Origin: Pedobacter sp. UBA4863
GTDB lineage: Bacteria; Bacteroidota; Bacteroidia; Sphingobacteriales; Sphingobacteriaceae
Reading direction: 5' to 3'
Assembly: GCF_002399615.1 (NCBI RefSeq)
Contig: NZ_DHDZ01000040.1
Coordinates: forward strand, 1-64,000
Length of the DNA stretch: 64,000 nucleotides
The notes under the pieces are model-generated. The model was not told where the DNA came from, searched no databases, and saw only the letters and a program-made list of their open reading frames with translations. Below are positions 24,900 through 33,587 of this stretch, in pieces (positions within the stretch are counted from its first letter, which is position 1; the number at the start of each line of letters is the position of its first letter). Position numbers and translations under genes: made by a program.

Positions 24900-26738
24900 A
24901 TGTGTGGAATTGTTGGTTATATTGGCTATAGAGAAGCTTGGCCTATTGTTTTAAAGGGGCTAAAAAGACTCGAATATAGAGGTTATGATAGTGCTGGAAT
25001 TGCACTTATTGATAACGAAAATTTGAATATTTATAAGAAGGCCGGGAAGGTGAAAGAGCTGGAAGACTTTGCCGCAGGCAAGAACCTTTCGGGTACAATT
25101 GGTATGGGGCATACCCGCTGGGCTACTCATGGAGCCCCTTCTGATAGAAATTCGCACCCTCACACTTCTCAAAAAGGAAACCTGAGCATTATCCATAACG
25201 GCATTATTGAGAACTACGCAACACTAAAAGAAGAGCTGATCTCGAGAGGCCACTCTTTTAATAGCGATACCGATACCGAGGTGTTAATTCACCTGATCGA
25301 AGACATCTACCAAAACAATAACATTCAACTAACGGAAGCGGTGCGTTTAGCACTAAATGAAGTAACAGGGGCCTACGCCATTGTAATTATGGACGAAGAA
25401 AATCCAAACCAGCTAATTGCCGCAAGAAAAGGCAGCCCAATGGTAATTGGCGTGGGTGAAGGAGAGTATTTTATCGCTTCAGACGCTACACCAATTGTAG
25501 AGTACACCAAAAATGTAATTTACTTAAACGATAATGAAATTGCCTTTTTAAAACGCGATGAACTTGAGGTAAAGCGTTTAGATAATGTAGTGCAAACACC
25601 TTATGTGCAAGAATTAGAGCTTAAGCTAGAAATGCTGGAAAAGGGAGGCTATGAACATTTCATGCTAAAAGAGATTTACGAGCAACCACGTTCAATTCGC
25701 GACTGTATGAGGGGCCGCATTTACCCAGAAGAGGGAAAGGTGCAGTTGGGCGGAATTAAAGAGTTCGCAGATAAACTTAAAAACATTGATAGGATTATTA
25801 TTGTTGCCTGTGGCACTTCTTGGCATGCGGGTTTGGTGGGCGAGTATTTAATTGAGGAGTATGCCCGTATTCCTGTAGAAGTAGAATACGCCTCGGAGTT
25901 TAGGTACAGAAATCCAATTATTACAGAAAAAGACGTGGTAATTGCTATTTCGCAATCTGGAGAAACTGCCGATACCATGGCCGCTATTGAAATGGCCAAA
26001 GAAAAAGGCGCTACTATTTTTGGTGTTTGTAACGTGGTTGGTGCTTCTATTCCGCGTATATCTCATGCTGGCGTTTATACCCATGCTGGTCCAGAAATTG
26101 GCGTAGCATCTACCAAGGCATTTACCGCTCAAGTAACGGTACTTACGCTAATGGCTTTTTACATGGCACAACAAAAGGGCACTTTAAGCAATTCTACATT
26201 AAGAGAACTGCTTACAGAGTTAGATTGCATTCCTGACAAGATACAGGTGGCCCTTCAATCAGACAAGTTAATTAAAGAAATTTCTGCGAAGTTTAAGGAC
26301 GCAAGGAACTGCCTGTTCTTAGGCAGGGGTAGTGGTTTTCCTGTGGCATTAGAAGGTGCATTGAAATTAAAAGAGATCTCTTATATTCATGCCGAAGGTT
26401 ATCCGGCAGCCGAAATGAAACATGGCCCTATTGCTTTAATTGATGAAGAGATGCCAGTGGTTTTTATTGCTACCAAAAACTCGTCTTACGAGAAAGTAAT
26501 TAGTAATATACAAGAAGTAAAAGCCAGAAAGGGGCAAGTAATTGCCATTGTAACCGAAGGCGATACCGAAGTGAAAAAAATGGCAGATTACTATATCGAA
26601 ATACCGGATGCTAGCGAAGCGTTTTTACCTTTGCTGGCCACTATTCCATTGCAACTTTTATCGTACCATATTGCGGTAATGAGAGGATGCAATGTAGATC
26701 AGCCTAGAAACTTGGCAAAATCTGTTACGGTAGAGTAA
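24900..26738 (+). CDS. glmS: glutamine--fructose-6-phosphate aminotransferase
   Basis: Glucosamine-6-phosphate synthase (612 residues), the first step to UDP-GlcNAc for wall and LPS. The nucleophile is Cys2 in MCGIVGYIG. The N-terminal glutaminase holds G-H-T-R-W-A-T-H-G and H-N-G-I-I-E-N-Y. Two SIS isomerase domains follow (about 290-430 with S-Q-S-G-E-T-A-D-T, and 460-600), ending A-K-S-V-T-V-E. The start is fixed by the need for Cys2. No glmS ribozyme is apparent in the short upstream gap. Confidence 0.98.
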   Translation: MCGIVGYIGYREAWPIVLKGLKRLEYRGYDSAGIALIDNENLNIYKKAGKVKELEDFAAGKNLSGTIGMGHTRWATHGAPSDRNSHPHTSQKGNLSIIHNGIIENYATLKEELISRGHSFNSDTDTEVLIHLIEDIYQNNNIQLTEAVRLALNEVTGAYAIVIMDEENPNQLIAARKGSPMVIGVGEGEYFIASDATPIVEYTKNVIYLNDNEIAFLKRDELEVKRLDNVVQTPYVQELELKLEMLEKGGYEHFMLKEIYEQPRSIRDCMRGRIYPEEGKVQLGGIKEFADKLKNIDRIIIVACGTSWHAGLVGEYLIEEYARIPVEVEYASEFRYRNPIITEKDVVIAISQSGETADTMAAIEMAKEKGATIFGVCNVVGASIPRISHAGVYTHAGPEIGVASTKAFTAQVTVLTLMAFYMAQQKGTLSNSTLRELLTELDCIPDKIQVALQSDKLIKEISAKFKDARNCLFLGRGSGFPVALEGALKLKEISYIHAEGYPAAEMKHGPIALIDEEMPVVFIATKNSSYEKVISNIQEVKARKGQVIAIVTEGDTEVKKMADYYIEIPDASEAFLPLLATIPLQLLSYHIAVMRGCNVDQPRNLAKSVTVE

Positions 26739-26754
26739 GCTTAGCTATTGGTAC

Positions 26755-26791
26755 AAAAATGCCCCGAACAGTTAGTGCTCGGGGCATTTTT
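26755..26791. terminator. bidirectional terminator between glmS and ssb
   Basis: A 13-bp stem AAAAATGCCCCGA / TCGGGGCATTTTT with an 11-nt loop; A- and T-runs serve both convergent genes. Confidence 0.9.
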
Positions 26792-26818
26792 GTATAAGTA
26801 AGTTAGTTTTATGATAAG

Positions 26819-27244
26819 CTAAAAAGGCAAATCTCCAGTTTCATCAATAGAGGTAGAAAAATCGTCTTCTATTTTATTAGCAGTATTGCCATTAACCTGT
26901 GCAGGTTCAAAATCGCTCTTTCTGCCCAACATTGTAAAATTTTCGGCCACTATCTCGGTCACATACTTTTTAACTTTCTCTTTATCCTCAAAAGAGCGAG
27001 TTCTTAATTTACCTTCTATGTAAACCAATTTGCCTTTTTGAAGGTACTTTGAGGCTACTTCGGCCAAGCCCCTCCACAGTACAATATTGTGCCATTCGGT
27101 TTGCTCTACTCTTTTTCCGTCTTTGTTAAATGTTTCTGATGTAGCCAAAGGAAAGCTTGCTACGGTAACACCACCTTCTAAATGTCTAACTTCGGGATCT
27201 TTTCCTAAATGACCCACTAAGATTACTTTGTTAATACCTGACAT
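26819..27244 (-). CDS. ssb: single-stranded DNA-binding protein
   Basis: OB-fold SSB (141 residues): N-K-V-I-L-V-G-H-L-G-K-D-P near the start, then T-E-W-H-N-I-V and W-R-G-L-A. The acidic C-terminal tip ends G-D-L-P-F, the usual docking peptide for repair and replication partners. It starts 12 nt after the mutY stop, so mutY-ssb is one unit. Confidence 0.96.
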   Translation of the reverse strand: MSGINKVILVGHLGKDPEVRHLEGGVTVASFPLATSETFNKDGKRVEQTEWHNIVLWRGLAEVASKYLQKGKLVYIEGKLRTRSFEDKEKVKKYVTEIVAENFTMLGRKSDFEPAQVNGNTANKIEDDFSTSIDETGDLPF

Positions 27245-27256
27245 AAATATATTTGA

Positions 27257-28303
27257 TTAGTCTATATGTTTTTCAATAAAATCCCCTATAATTTTGGGAT
27301 GAGGTAATTGTTTAAAAGCTTTAATTTTAACCGATTTAACTTCGGCAGATTGATTAAAGTTAATAATATAATTATCTATTGCAAAAAAATTAACATATAT
27401 TATTTGGTGTGTTAAAAGATGTTTTTTGCTTTCTAAATGCCTAATATGTGCACCTTTACCAAATATTTCTGCAACTCTTTCTAAAAATGCTACGTTTGTT
27501 TCGGTATGTTCTGCTTCCATTTCTATTAGTGGAAAATCATAGAGATGCTGCCAAATATCGCCCGGTTTGCGCTGCCTAGTTAAAATATGGCTATCGGTAA
27601 TGCCTACAAAATAGTTAAACCATCTTTTTTTAATCTTTAGCTTTTTTAATTTTAAAGGCAGGGTTTCCACCTGGTCGTTTTTAAACGCCTCGCAGCTTAA
27701 GCGTAAAGGGCATTCGCCGCATTTTGGCAATTTGGGTTTGCAGTGTAGCGCCCCAAACTCCATTATCGCTTGGTTGTATAAGCTCGATTGTTGGTCTGTG
27801 ATGAGTTCTTGAGCCAAGAGCGCAAACATTTTTTGCCCTGTACTGGTATTAATAGGTTCTTTTATTCCAAAATATCTTGCTAAAACCCGGTAAACATTGC
27901 CATCTACTACCGCTTTTTTTTCGTTACTGGAAAATGATGCGATGGCGGCAGCCGTGTACGCTCCAACCCCCTTTAACTTTATCAGGTCTTGGTACACCGT
28001 GGGGAAGCGGCCATTAAAGTGCGCCATGATATGTTTAGCGGTATATAGCATGTTGCGCCCACGAGAATAGTAGCCCAAACCCTGCCATAGTTTCAGTACT
28101 TTTTCTTCTGTTGCATTGGCAAACGCTTCTACATTAGGGAAATTTTCTAAAAACCTTAAAAAATATGGCAAGCCCTGCTCTACTCTTGTTTGTTGTAAGA
28201 TAATTTCTGAAAGCCAAATAACATAAGGATCGGTTGTGCCTCTCCAAGGCAAATCTCTTTTATTTTTGTGGTACCAAGCCACAATTTCAGACTGAAATGA
28301 CAT
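27257..28303 (-). CDS. mutY: A/G-specific adenine glycosylase
   Basis: Base-excision enzyme (348 residues) removing adenine opposite 8-oxoguanine. The catalytic Glu lies in W-L-S-E-I-I-L-Q-Q-T near 35. The helix-hairpin-helix L-K-G-V-G-A-Y-T-A and the catalytic Asp in V-V-D-G-N-V are present. The 4Fe-4S ligands are complete (C-x6-C-x2-C-x5-C, about 195-211), with a C-terminal NUDIX-like recognition domain. The start is ATG 28303, since a longer frame crosses the promoter. It heads the mutY-ssb unit. Confidence 0.96.
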   Translation of the reverse strand: MSFQSEIVAWYHKNKRDLPWRGTTDPYVIWLSEIILQQTRVEQGLPYFLRFLENFPNVEAFANATEEKVLKLWQGLGYYSRGRNMLYTAKHIMAHFNGRFPTVYQDLIKLKGVGAYTAAAIASFSSNEKKAVVDGNVYRVLARYFGIKEPINTSTGQKMFALLAQELITDQQSSLYNQAIMEFGALHCKPKLPKCGECPLRLSCEAFKNDQVETLPLKLKKLKIKKRWFNYFVGITDSHILTRQRKPGDIWQHLYDFPLIEMEAEHTETNVAFLERVAEIFGKGAHIRHLESKKHLLTHQIIYVNFFAIDNYIINFNQSAEVKSVKIKAFKQLPHPKIIGDFIEKHID

Positions 28304-28308
28304 TGTAA

Positions 28309-28316
28309 CAAAAGTA
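28309..28316 (-). promoter_or_regulatory. -7 box abutting the mutY start
   Basis: TACTTTTG on the minus strand, then TTACA and the ATG at 28303. The predicted transcription start falls on or beside the start codon, suggesting a leaderless mRNA. The -33 element is weak. Confidence 0.5.
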
Positions 28317-28410
28317 CAACAAAATGGCACCAAAGTGTAAAACTTACGTCACTAAGATTAGCTTGTACCAAATAAATCATCTTTTATTTTCCTATCTCAT
28401 TAAAAAGCAA

Positions 28411-28418
28411 TACTTTTG
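28411..28418 (+). promoter_or_regulatory. -7 promoter box for HU gene
   Basis: TACTTTTG, followed by CA, 61 nt upstream of the HU-family start. It is in the divergent gap with mutY. No clear -33 TTG. Confidence 0.55.
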
Positions 28419-28479
28419 CAACCCCAAAACAGAGGTAATATTAAAATACACACACAATAATTAATTAATTTTTAGAAGT

Positions 28480-28782
28480 ATGACTAAGGCAGACATCATT
28501 GCTGAAATATCAACAAAGACAGGGATTGAGAAAGTTGACGTTCAAGAAACAGTAGAGGCGTTTTTCAAAGTAATCAAGAACAACATGATTGCAGGTGAAA
28601 ATGTATATGTAAGAGGTTTTGGCAGTTTCGTAGTGAAAAAAAGAGCTCAAAAAACTGCAAGAAATATCTCTAAAAATACTGCCATTATTATTCCAGAGCA
28701 CTTTGTGCCTAGCTTTAAACCAGCTAAAGTATTTGTTGACAAAGTAAAAAACAGCACTAAAAAAGCTAAAGCAGAATCTTAA
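28480..28782 (+). CDS. HU/IHF family DNA-binding protein
   Basis: A 100-residue histone-like protein: N-terminal helices (T-K-A-D-I-I-A-E-I), V-R-G-F-G-S-F-V-V-K at about 44-53, the arm with aromatic and basic residues, P-S-F-K-P-A-K near 77, and a Lys-rich tail. It bends DNA as a dimer. It is followed after 11 nt by a TPR gene, with which it is probably co-transcribed. Confidence 0.95.
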   Translation: MTKADIIAEISTKTGIEKVDVQETVEAFFKVIKNNMIAGENVYVRGFGSFVVKKRAQKTARNISKNTAIIIPEHFVPSFKPAKVFVDKVKNSTKKAKAES

Positions 28783-28793
28783 ATATTTTTTAA

Positions 28794-29642
28794 ATGAAAA
28801 GCCCTCGCACCACACAGATTGTAATTGTTGCAAGCATTGTATTGCTTGTGGGCTTTTTGTTTAGCCAAGATATTAAAGGATTGGTAAAGCCTAAAGAAGA
28901 GGCTGCGGCAGTTATGCCAGAAGAAACACAAACTCCAGGTGTAAGCTTAACAGAAGCCTCGGCAACTGCAAAAAACCTAGTCAGCAACGCTGCCGCTAAA
29001 GAATTTACTTCTTTAGAAACTGCCTATCAAAAAGCAGAGGGCGAAAACAAAATTAGCCAAGCAAAAGTTTTGGCCCAAAAGTGGGATGATTTAGAGCAAG
29101 CTATTCCGAGTGCGCTGTACCTAGAAGAAGTGGCCAATGGCCAACCTTCTTTAGTAAACTGGGTAAATGCAGGTGCTAGGTTCTTAAAAGCTTTTGACAA
29201 TACGCAAGACAGCCTTTCGAAAGCAGTAATGCTACAAAAAGCAAATGTGTCTTATACCAATGCCATAGCTATAGATTCTACAGATTTAGATGCTAAAACA
29301 GGGATGGGAATTACCATGGTTAATGGCGCAGGAGCACCAATGGCAGGTATTACCATGTTGTTGGATGTGGTAAAAAATGACCCAAAAAACTTTAAGGCCA
29401 ATATGAACTTAGGTTTGTTTGCCATAAAATCTGGGCAATTTGATAAGGCTATTATCCGCTTTGAAAATATCATAAAAAACATCAAAGCTACGCCCGATAC
29501 TTATTTTTATTTAGCCACGGCCTACGAAAACCTTGGCAAAAACCCAGAAGCTATTAACGCCTACTTACAAAGTAAAAAACTTGCAGCCAACCCAACGTTA
29601 TCTAGTTTCATAGATAAAAAGGTGGCTGAGTTGAAAAAATAA
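28794..29642 (+). CDS. membrane-anchored TPR protein
   Basis: A 282-residue protein with one N-terminal membrane helix (about 8-24) and TPR-like helix pairs in the C-terminal half (about 145-265: N-x-x-Y-T-N-A-I-A, F-K-A-N-M-N-L-G-L-F-A, Y-F-Y-L-A-T-A-Y-E-N-L-G). It is likely a scaffold on the periplasmic side. The order HU-TPR-small basic protein-rng is, from memory, frequent in the phylum. Confidence 0.88.
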   Translation: MKSPRTTQIVIVASIVLLVGFLFSQDIKGLVKPKEEAAAVMPEETQTPGVSLTEASATAKNLVSNAAAKEFTSLETAYQKAEGENKISQAKVLAQKWDDLEQAIPSALYLEEVANGQPSLVNWVNAGARFLKAFDNTQDSLSKAVMLQKANVSYTNAIAIDSTDLDAKTGMGITMVNGAGAPMAGITMLLDVVKNDPKNFKANMNLGLFAIKSGQFDKAIIRFENIIKNIKATPDTYFYLATAYENLGKNPEAINAYLQSKKLAANPTLSSFIDKKVAELKK

Positions 29643-29675
29643 AAGAATTAATACAACATTTAAAAATTTAAAATT

Positions 29676-29765
29676 ATGCCAAGCGGTAAAAAAAGAAAAA
29701 GACATAAAATGGCTACCCACAAACGCAAAAAACGTTTAAGAAAAAACAGACACAAGAAAAAATAA
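29676..29765 (+). CDS. 29-aa AURKAIP1/COX24-like basic protein
   Basis: ATG 29676 opens 29 codons to TAA at 29763-29765. The peptide starts MPSGKKRKRHKMATHKRKKR; two thirds of its residues are Lys, Arg or His. The pattern K-R-x-K-M-x-x-H-K-x-x-K-R matches the C-terminal domain of AURKAIP1/COX24, which in mitochondria is small-subunit protein mS38. It is thus probably a ribosome-associated protein (inference). It starts 33 nt after the TPR gene and precedes rng. Easy to miss because of its size. Confidence 0.8.
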   Translation: MPSGKKRKRHKMATHKRKKRLRKNRHKKK

Positions 29766-29783
29766 TTTTTAAGTGTTATGGCT

Positions 29784-29815
29784 AAAAGTAAATACTTTTT
29801 TAGGTATTTACTTTT
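29784..29815 (+). terminator. hairpin between the basic-peptide gene and rng
   Basis: A 12-bp AT-rich stem AAAAGTAAATAC / GTATTTACTTTT with an 8-nt loop, followed some nt later by a T-run (29825-29831). It may be a weak terminator or attenuator before rng. Confidence 0.5.
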
Positions 29816-29875
29816 GGATTCTAAGTTTTTTGGTCCATGTGTTAATAAGGTGTAAAAGCCTTAAAATCTGTAGCT

Positions 29876-31423
29876 TTGGTAAAAGAATTAATTATAGATT
29901 CTACTCCCACGGGAGTAACCATAGCTTTAATAGAAGACAAACAACTTGTTGAGCTTCACAAAGAGCACGTTAACAACAACTACGCTGTAGGCGATATTTA
30001 TTTAGGCCGCATTAAAAAGATTATGCCTGGCCTAAATGCTGCATTTGTAGATGTTGGTTACGAAAAAGATGCATTTCTGCATTACTTTGATTTAGGCCCA
30101 CAAGTTCAATCTCTGATAAAGCTAACGAAGATTAGACGTAACGGCACACCAGGCACTTTATTGGATAACTTTAAGTTAGAAGCAGACATCAACAAAGCCG
30201 GTAAAATATCGGAAGTTGTAAGCAAGAACTTATTGGTACCTGTACAAATTGCCAAAGAACCCATTTCTACTAAAGGCCCCAGGTTAAGTTCAGATCTTTC
30301 CATAGCAGGAAGATACACTGTACTGGTTCCTTTTTCTAATGTTATCTCCATCTCTAAAAAGATAAAGAGCAATACCGAACGTAATCGTTTAAAAAAGATT
30401 ATTGAAAGTATTAAGCCTAAAAATTTTGGAGTAATCATTAGAACAGTTTCTGAGGGAAAAGGCGTTGCCGAATTACAAAAAGACTTACTCGATTCTATTT
30501 CTAAATGGGAGAGCTTTATGAAAAAGCTGCCAGAAACAGAACCTGCTAAGCGTGTTTGGGGCGAAATGGATAGGACATCAACGCTTATCCGCGATATTTT
30601 AAATACCGATTTCGCTAATGTATATGTAAACGACCAAACATTATTTGAAGACATTCGTTCTTACGTGCACGAAATTTCTCCAGAAATGGAGCGAATTGTA
30701 AAACATTACAAGCACAAAGAACCTATTTTTGACCATTTTGGGGTCGAAAAGCAAATTAAAAACGGTTTTGGAAAAACCGTAAACTTGGCCGGAGGTGCCT
30801 ACTTAGTGGTAGAACACACCGAAGCTTTGCACGTTATAGACGTAAATAGTGGCAATAGAACTGCTAGCAAAGAAAACCAAGAAGAAAATGCGCTGCAAGT
30901 TAATAAAGAAGCAGCAAAAGAAATTGCCCGCCAATTAAGGCTAAGAGATATGGGCGGTATTGTGGTTATCGATTTTATTGACATGCACAAGCCTGCCAAC
31001 AGAAAAGTGTTGTTTGATTACCTGAAAGAGCTGATGCTTTTAGACAGGGCTAAACATACCATTCTGCCTCCTAGTAAATTTGGATTGGTACAAATAACCC
31101 GTCAAAGGGTACGCCCCGAGATGAACATTGTAACGGTAGAAAAATGCCCTACCTGCGATGGAACCGGTGAAATTAAAGCTAGTATTGTTTTAATGGACGA
31201 CATTGAAAGCAATTTGACCTATATTCTGCGTGAGCAGAACGAAAAAGGTATTACGCTATGTGTGCACCCTTACATAGCTGCCTTTATTAAAAAAGGATTG
31301 ATTTCTTTACAATGGAAATGGTTCTTTAAATTTGGGCAATGGGTAAAGGTTAAAGAAGTATCTTCTTACCATTTAACCGAGTTTCACTTTTTATCGTCAA
31401 AAGACGAAGAAATAAAACTTTAA
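29876..31423 (+). CDS. rng: ribonuclease E/G family protein
   Basis: RNase G-like endoribonuclease (515 residues) for rRNA and mRNA processing. An S1 domain is at about 35-120 (G-D-I-Y-L-G-R-I-K-K), the catalytic core has HVIDVNSG (about 318) and V-V-I-D-F-I-D-M near 365, and the zinc link is CPTCDGTG near 425. The start is a TTG at 29876; no ATG or GTG exists nearby in frame. A TAGCTTTG -7-like box (29871-29878) overlaps this start, so one of the two is coincidental. A terminator follows. Confidence 0.93.
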   Translation: MVKELIIDSTPTGVTIALIEDKQLVELHKEHVNNNYAVGDIYLGRIKKIMPGLNAAFVDVGYEKDAFLHYFDLGPQVQSLIKLTKIRRNGTPGTLLDNFKLEADINKAGKISEVVSKNLLVPVQIAKEPISTKGPRLSSDLSIAGRYTVLVPFSNVISISKKIKSNTERNRLKKIIESIKPKNFGVIIRTVSEGKGVAELQKDLLDSISKWESFMKKLPETEPAKRVWGEMDRTSTLIRDILNTDFANVYVNDQTLFEDIRSYVHEISPEMERIVKHYKHKEPIFDHFGVEKQIKNGFGKTVNLAGGAYLVVEHTEALHVIDVNSGNRTASKENQEENALQVNKEAAKEIARQLRLRDMGGIVVIDFIDMHKPANRKVLFDYLKELMLLDRAKHTILPPSKFGLVQITRQRVRPEMNIVTVEKCPTCDGTGEIKASIVLMDDIESNLTYILREQNEKGITLCVHPYIAAFIKKGLISLQWKWFFKFGQWVKVKEVSSYHLTEFHFLSSKDEEIKL

Positions 31424-31429
31424 GTATTT

Positions 31430-31458
31430 AAAGTCCCGATGCAAATCGGGACTTTTTT
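31430..31458 (+). terminator. intrinsic terminator after rng
   Basis: Stem AAGTCCCGAT / ATCGGGACTT with a GCAA loop and a run of T residues. Confidence 0.9.
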
Positions 31459-31525
31459 GTTTGAACAGCACTAGCATTTCCAGTCAATTAAATCTAAATT
31501 CGTAATTCGTAAAATCTAAAATCAA

Positions 31526-32908
31526 TTGGCTAAAATCAAATCAGCATATTTCTGTCAAAGCTGTGGCTACGAGTCGGCTAAGTGGTTGGGCAAATGCCCT
31601 TCATGCAACCAGTGGAATACCTTTGTAGAAGAAGTAATAGAAAAACCATCGGCGGCAAACGCGGCAGTTTGGAAAACAACCGTTGGCGGAACACAAAGGG
31701 TAAATAAACCTAGCAAGCTAGAAGAAATACAAAGTGTAACAGAAGATAGGCTGTTAACTGGCGATGCCGAATTAGACCGAGTTTTAGGCGGTGGTTTGGT
31801 GCCAGGGTCGGTAACATTAATTGGTGGCGAACCGGGCATTGGTAAATCTACGTTAATGTTGCAATTGGCTCTCAATATTAAGCAAAAACGTGTTTTATAC
31901 GTTTCGGGAGAGGAAAGTGAACAGCAAATAAAAATGCGTGCCGAACGCATTACCAAAACGCCACAGGCCAATTGCTTTATACTTACAGAAACCTCCACCC
32001 AAAATATATTTAAACAACTAGAACAGCTAGAACCAGAAATTCTGATAGTAGATTCGATACAGACCTTACATTCGGCACACATAGAATCTACGCCCGGAAG
32101 TGTTTCGCAAGTTCGTGAGTGTACAGCCGAATTGCTTCGCTTTGCTAAAGAAACCGCTACCCCTGTGTTTTTAATTGGCCACATTACCAAAGATGGGGCT
32201 ATTGCCGGGCCTAAAATTTTGGAACACATGGTAGATACCGTCTTGCAGTTTGAAGGCGACAGGCATCATATCTATCGTATTTTGCGTTCCATTAAAAACA
32301 GATTTGGTGCTGCGGCTGAACTGGGCATTTACGCCATGCATGGCAACGGGTTAAGGGAGGTTTCCAATCCTTCGGAAGTATTGCTCTCACAACGAGACGA
32401 AGAACTAAGCGGCATTACGATAGGAGCAACTATTGAGGGCGCCAGGCCAATGCTCATAGAAACACAAGCGCTGGTGAGTATTTCGGCCTATGGTACACCA
32501 CAACGGTCGGCAACTGGCTTTGATACCAAGCGAATGAACATGCTATTGGCCGTATTGGAGAAAAGATGTGGTTTTAGGTTAAGTGCAAAAGATGTCTTTC
32601 TAAATATTGCAGGTGGTATTAAGGTAGAAGATCCCGCCATCGACTTGTCCATTATTGCGGCAATTATTTCCTCGCACGAGGATATCTCTGTATCTTCTAA
32701 AATCTGCTTTGCCGCAGAAGTGGGGTTATCGGGCGAAATTAGAGCGGTAAACAGGATAGAACAACGTATTTTAGAAGCAGAGAAACTGGGGTTTGAAAAA
32801 ATATTTATCTCTAGCTACAACCTAAAAGGAATAAACAAAGACAAGTTTAAAATAGAACTAATAACGGTGGCAAAAATTGAAGAGGTGTTTTCGGCGTTGT
32901 TTGGGTAA
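31526..32908 (+). CDS. radA: DNA repair protein RadA (Sms)
   Basis: Recombination ATPase/helicase (460 residues). An N-terminal zinc finger (CQSCG ... CPSC, residues 10-27) precedes a RecA core with Walker A GGEPGIGKST near 100, and the RadA-specific KNRFG near 257. A Lon-protease-like C-terminal domain spans about 290-455. It acts in branch migration of recombination intermediates. It has a TTG start at 31526; the protein N-terminus M-A-K-I-K-S-A-Y-F-C fits the family exactly. Confidence 0.97.
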   Translation: MAKIKSAYFCQSCGYESAKWLGKCPSCNQWNTFVEEVIEKPSAANAAVWKTTVGGTQRVNKPSKLEEIQSVTEDRLLTGDAELDRVLGGGLVPGSVTLIGGEPGIGKSTLMLQLALNIKQKRVLYVSGEESEQQIKMRAERITKTPQANCFILTETSTQNIFKQLEQLEPEILIVDSIQTLHSAHIESTPGSVSQVRECTAELLRFAKETATPVFLIGHITKDGAIAGPKILEHMVDTVLQFEGDRHHIYRILRSIKNRFGAAAELGIYAMHGNGLREVSNPSEVLLSQRDEELSGITIGATIEGARPMLIETQALVSISAYGTPQRSATGFDTKRMNMLLAVLEKRCGFRLSAKDVFLNIAGGIKVEDPAIDLSIIAAIISSHEDISVSSKICFAAEVGLSGEIRAVNRIEQRILEAEKLGFEKIFISSYNLKGINKDKFKIELITVAKIEEVFSALFG

Positions 32909-32940
32909 ATTAAGAAATGCTTTTATTTAAAGCTTTTAAA

Positions 32941-32948
32941 TATCTTTG
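32941..32948 (+). promoter_or_regulatory. -7 promoter box for DUF4920 gene
   Basis: TATCTTTG matches TAnnTTTG, 33 nt before the ATG at 32982. The -33 element is not obvious. Confidence 0.5.
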
Positions 32949-32981
32949 TATCTCAATCTTAACTAGATAAAATAAAAAATA

Positions 32982-33446
32982 ATGAAAAAAATAATTTTAA
33001 GTTTAGCTTTTTGCGCTATGGCAACTTTAGCTTTTGCGCAAGATAACGTAGAAGGTCAAGCGTTTGGCGAAGGTGTTAAACAAGGGAACATCATTCCGGC
33101 AACAAAAGTAGAAGCGCAATTAGGAAAGGCCAAGAAAGCCGACATGAAAGTAGAAGGCGAAGTGGTTAGCGTATGCAAGAAAAAGGGCTGCTTCATGAAC
33201 ATTAAAATTTCTGACAAAGAAACCATGATGGTTAAATTTAAAGACTATGGTTTTTTTATGCCGAAAGATATGGCGCCAGGAACAAAAGTGGTAATAGATG
33301 GCTTTGCCGAAAGAAAGATAACTTCTGTGGAAGATTTACAGCATTACGCTAAAGATGCTAAAAAATCTGAAGAAGAAATTGCAAAAATAACAAAGCCTAA
33401 AAAAGAAATTGTTTTTGAAGCTAAAGGTGCGGTTATTTTAAAATAA
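32982..33446 (+). CDS. DUF4920 secreted protein
   Basis: A 154-residue periplasmic protein with a signal peptide (about 1-19, ending LAFAQ) and the DUF4920 fold: V-E-G-E-V-V-S-V-C-K-K-K-G-C-F-M, then a beta-barrel with M-M-V-K-F-K-D-Y-G-F-F. The C-x4-C pair with the following M may bind metal (inference). Function unknown; OB-like fold expected. Confidence 0.88.
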   Translation: MKKIILSLAFCAMATLAFAQDNVEGQAFGEGVKQGNIIPATKVEAQLGKAKKADMKVEGEVVSVCKKKGCFMNIKISDKETMMVKFKDYGFFMPKDMAPGTKVVIDGFAERKITSVEDLQHYAKDAKKSEEEIAKITKPKKEIVFEAKGAVILK

Positions 33447-33448
33447 TC

Positions 33449-33583
33449 GGAAGTCTCTTTTTTAAAAGTAAATGCAAAGCCCCAACTGGAAATGGCGAGG
33501 AACAAACCATTAAGTTAACCTATTCGCCTCCAGGCGCATCTTGTTTGCCAACGCCGCTGGTATTTGTTCCTGTAGATTTATAA
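33449..33583 (+). pseudogene. remnant of a gene 3' end
   Basis: An open frame without any start codon encodes a protein-like C-terminus (A-P-T-G-N-G-E-E-Q-T-I-K-L-T-Y, then S-P-P-G-A-S-C-L-P-T-P) ending at TAA 33581-33583. It begins directly after the DUF4920 stop in another frame. The family is not recognised. Most likely it is the tail of a lost secreted-protein gene. Confidence 0.5.
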
Positions 33584-33587
33584 TAAC

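Noticed and set aside
29779..29859. 26-codon frame before rng
   Set aside because: It consists mainly of a hairpin and T-runs; more likely a non-coding structure than a peptide gene.
30106..30654. 182-codon open frame antisense to rng
   Set aside because: It lies within the RNase G coding region and has a shadow-like composition.
31567..32229. 220-codon open frame antisense to radA
   Set aside because: radA is fully conserved on the other strand; the antisense product has no recognisable motif or start signal.
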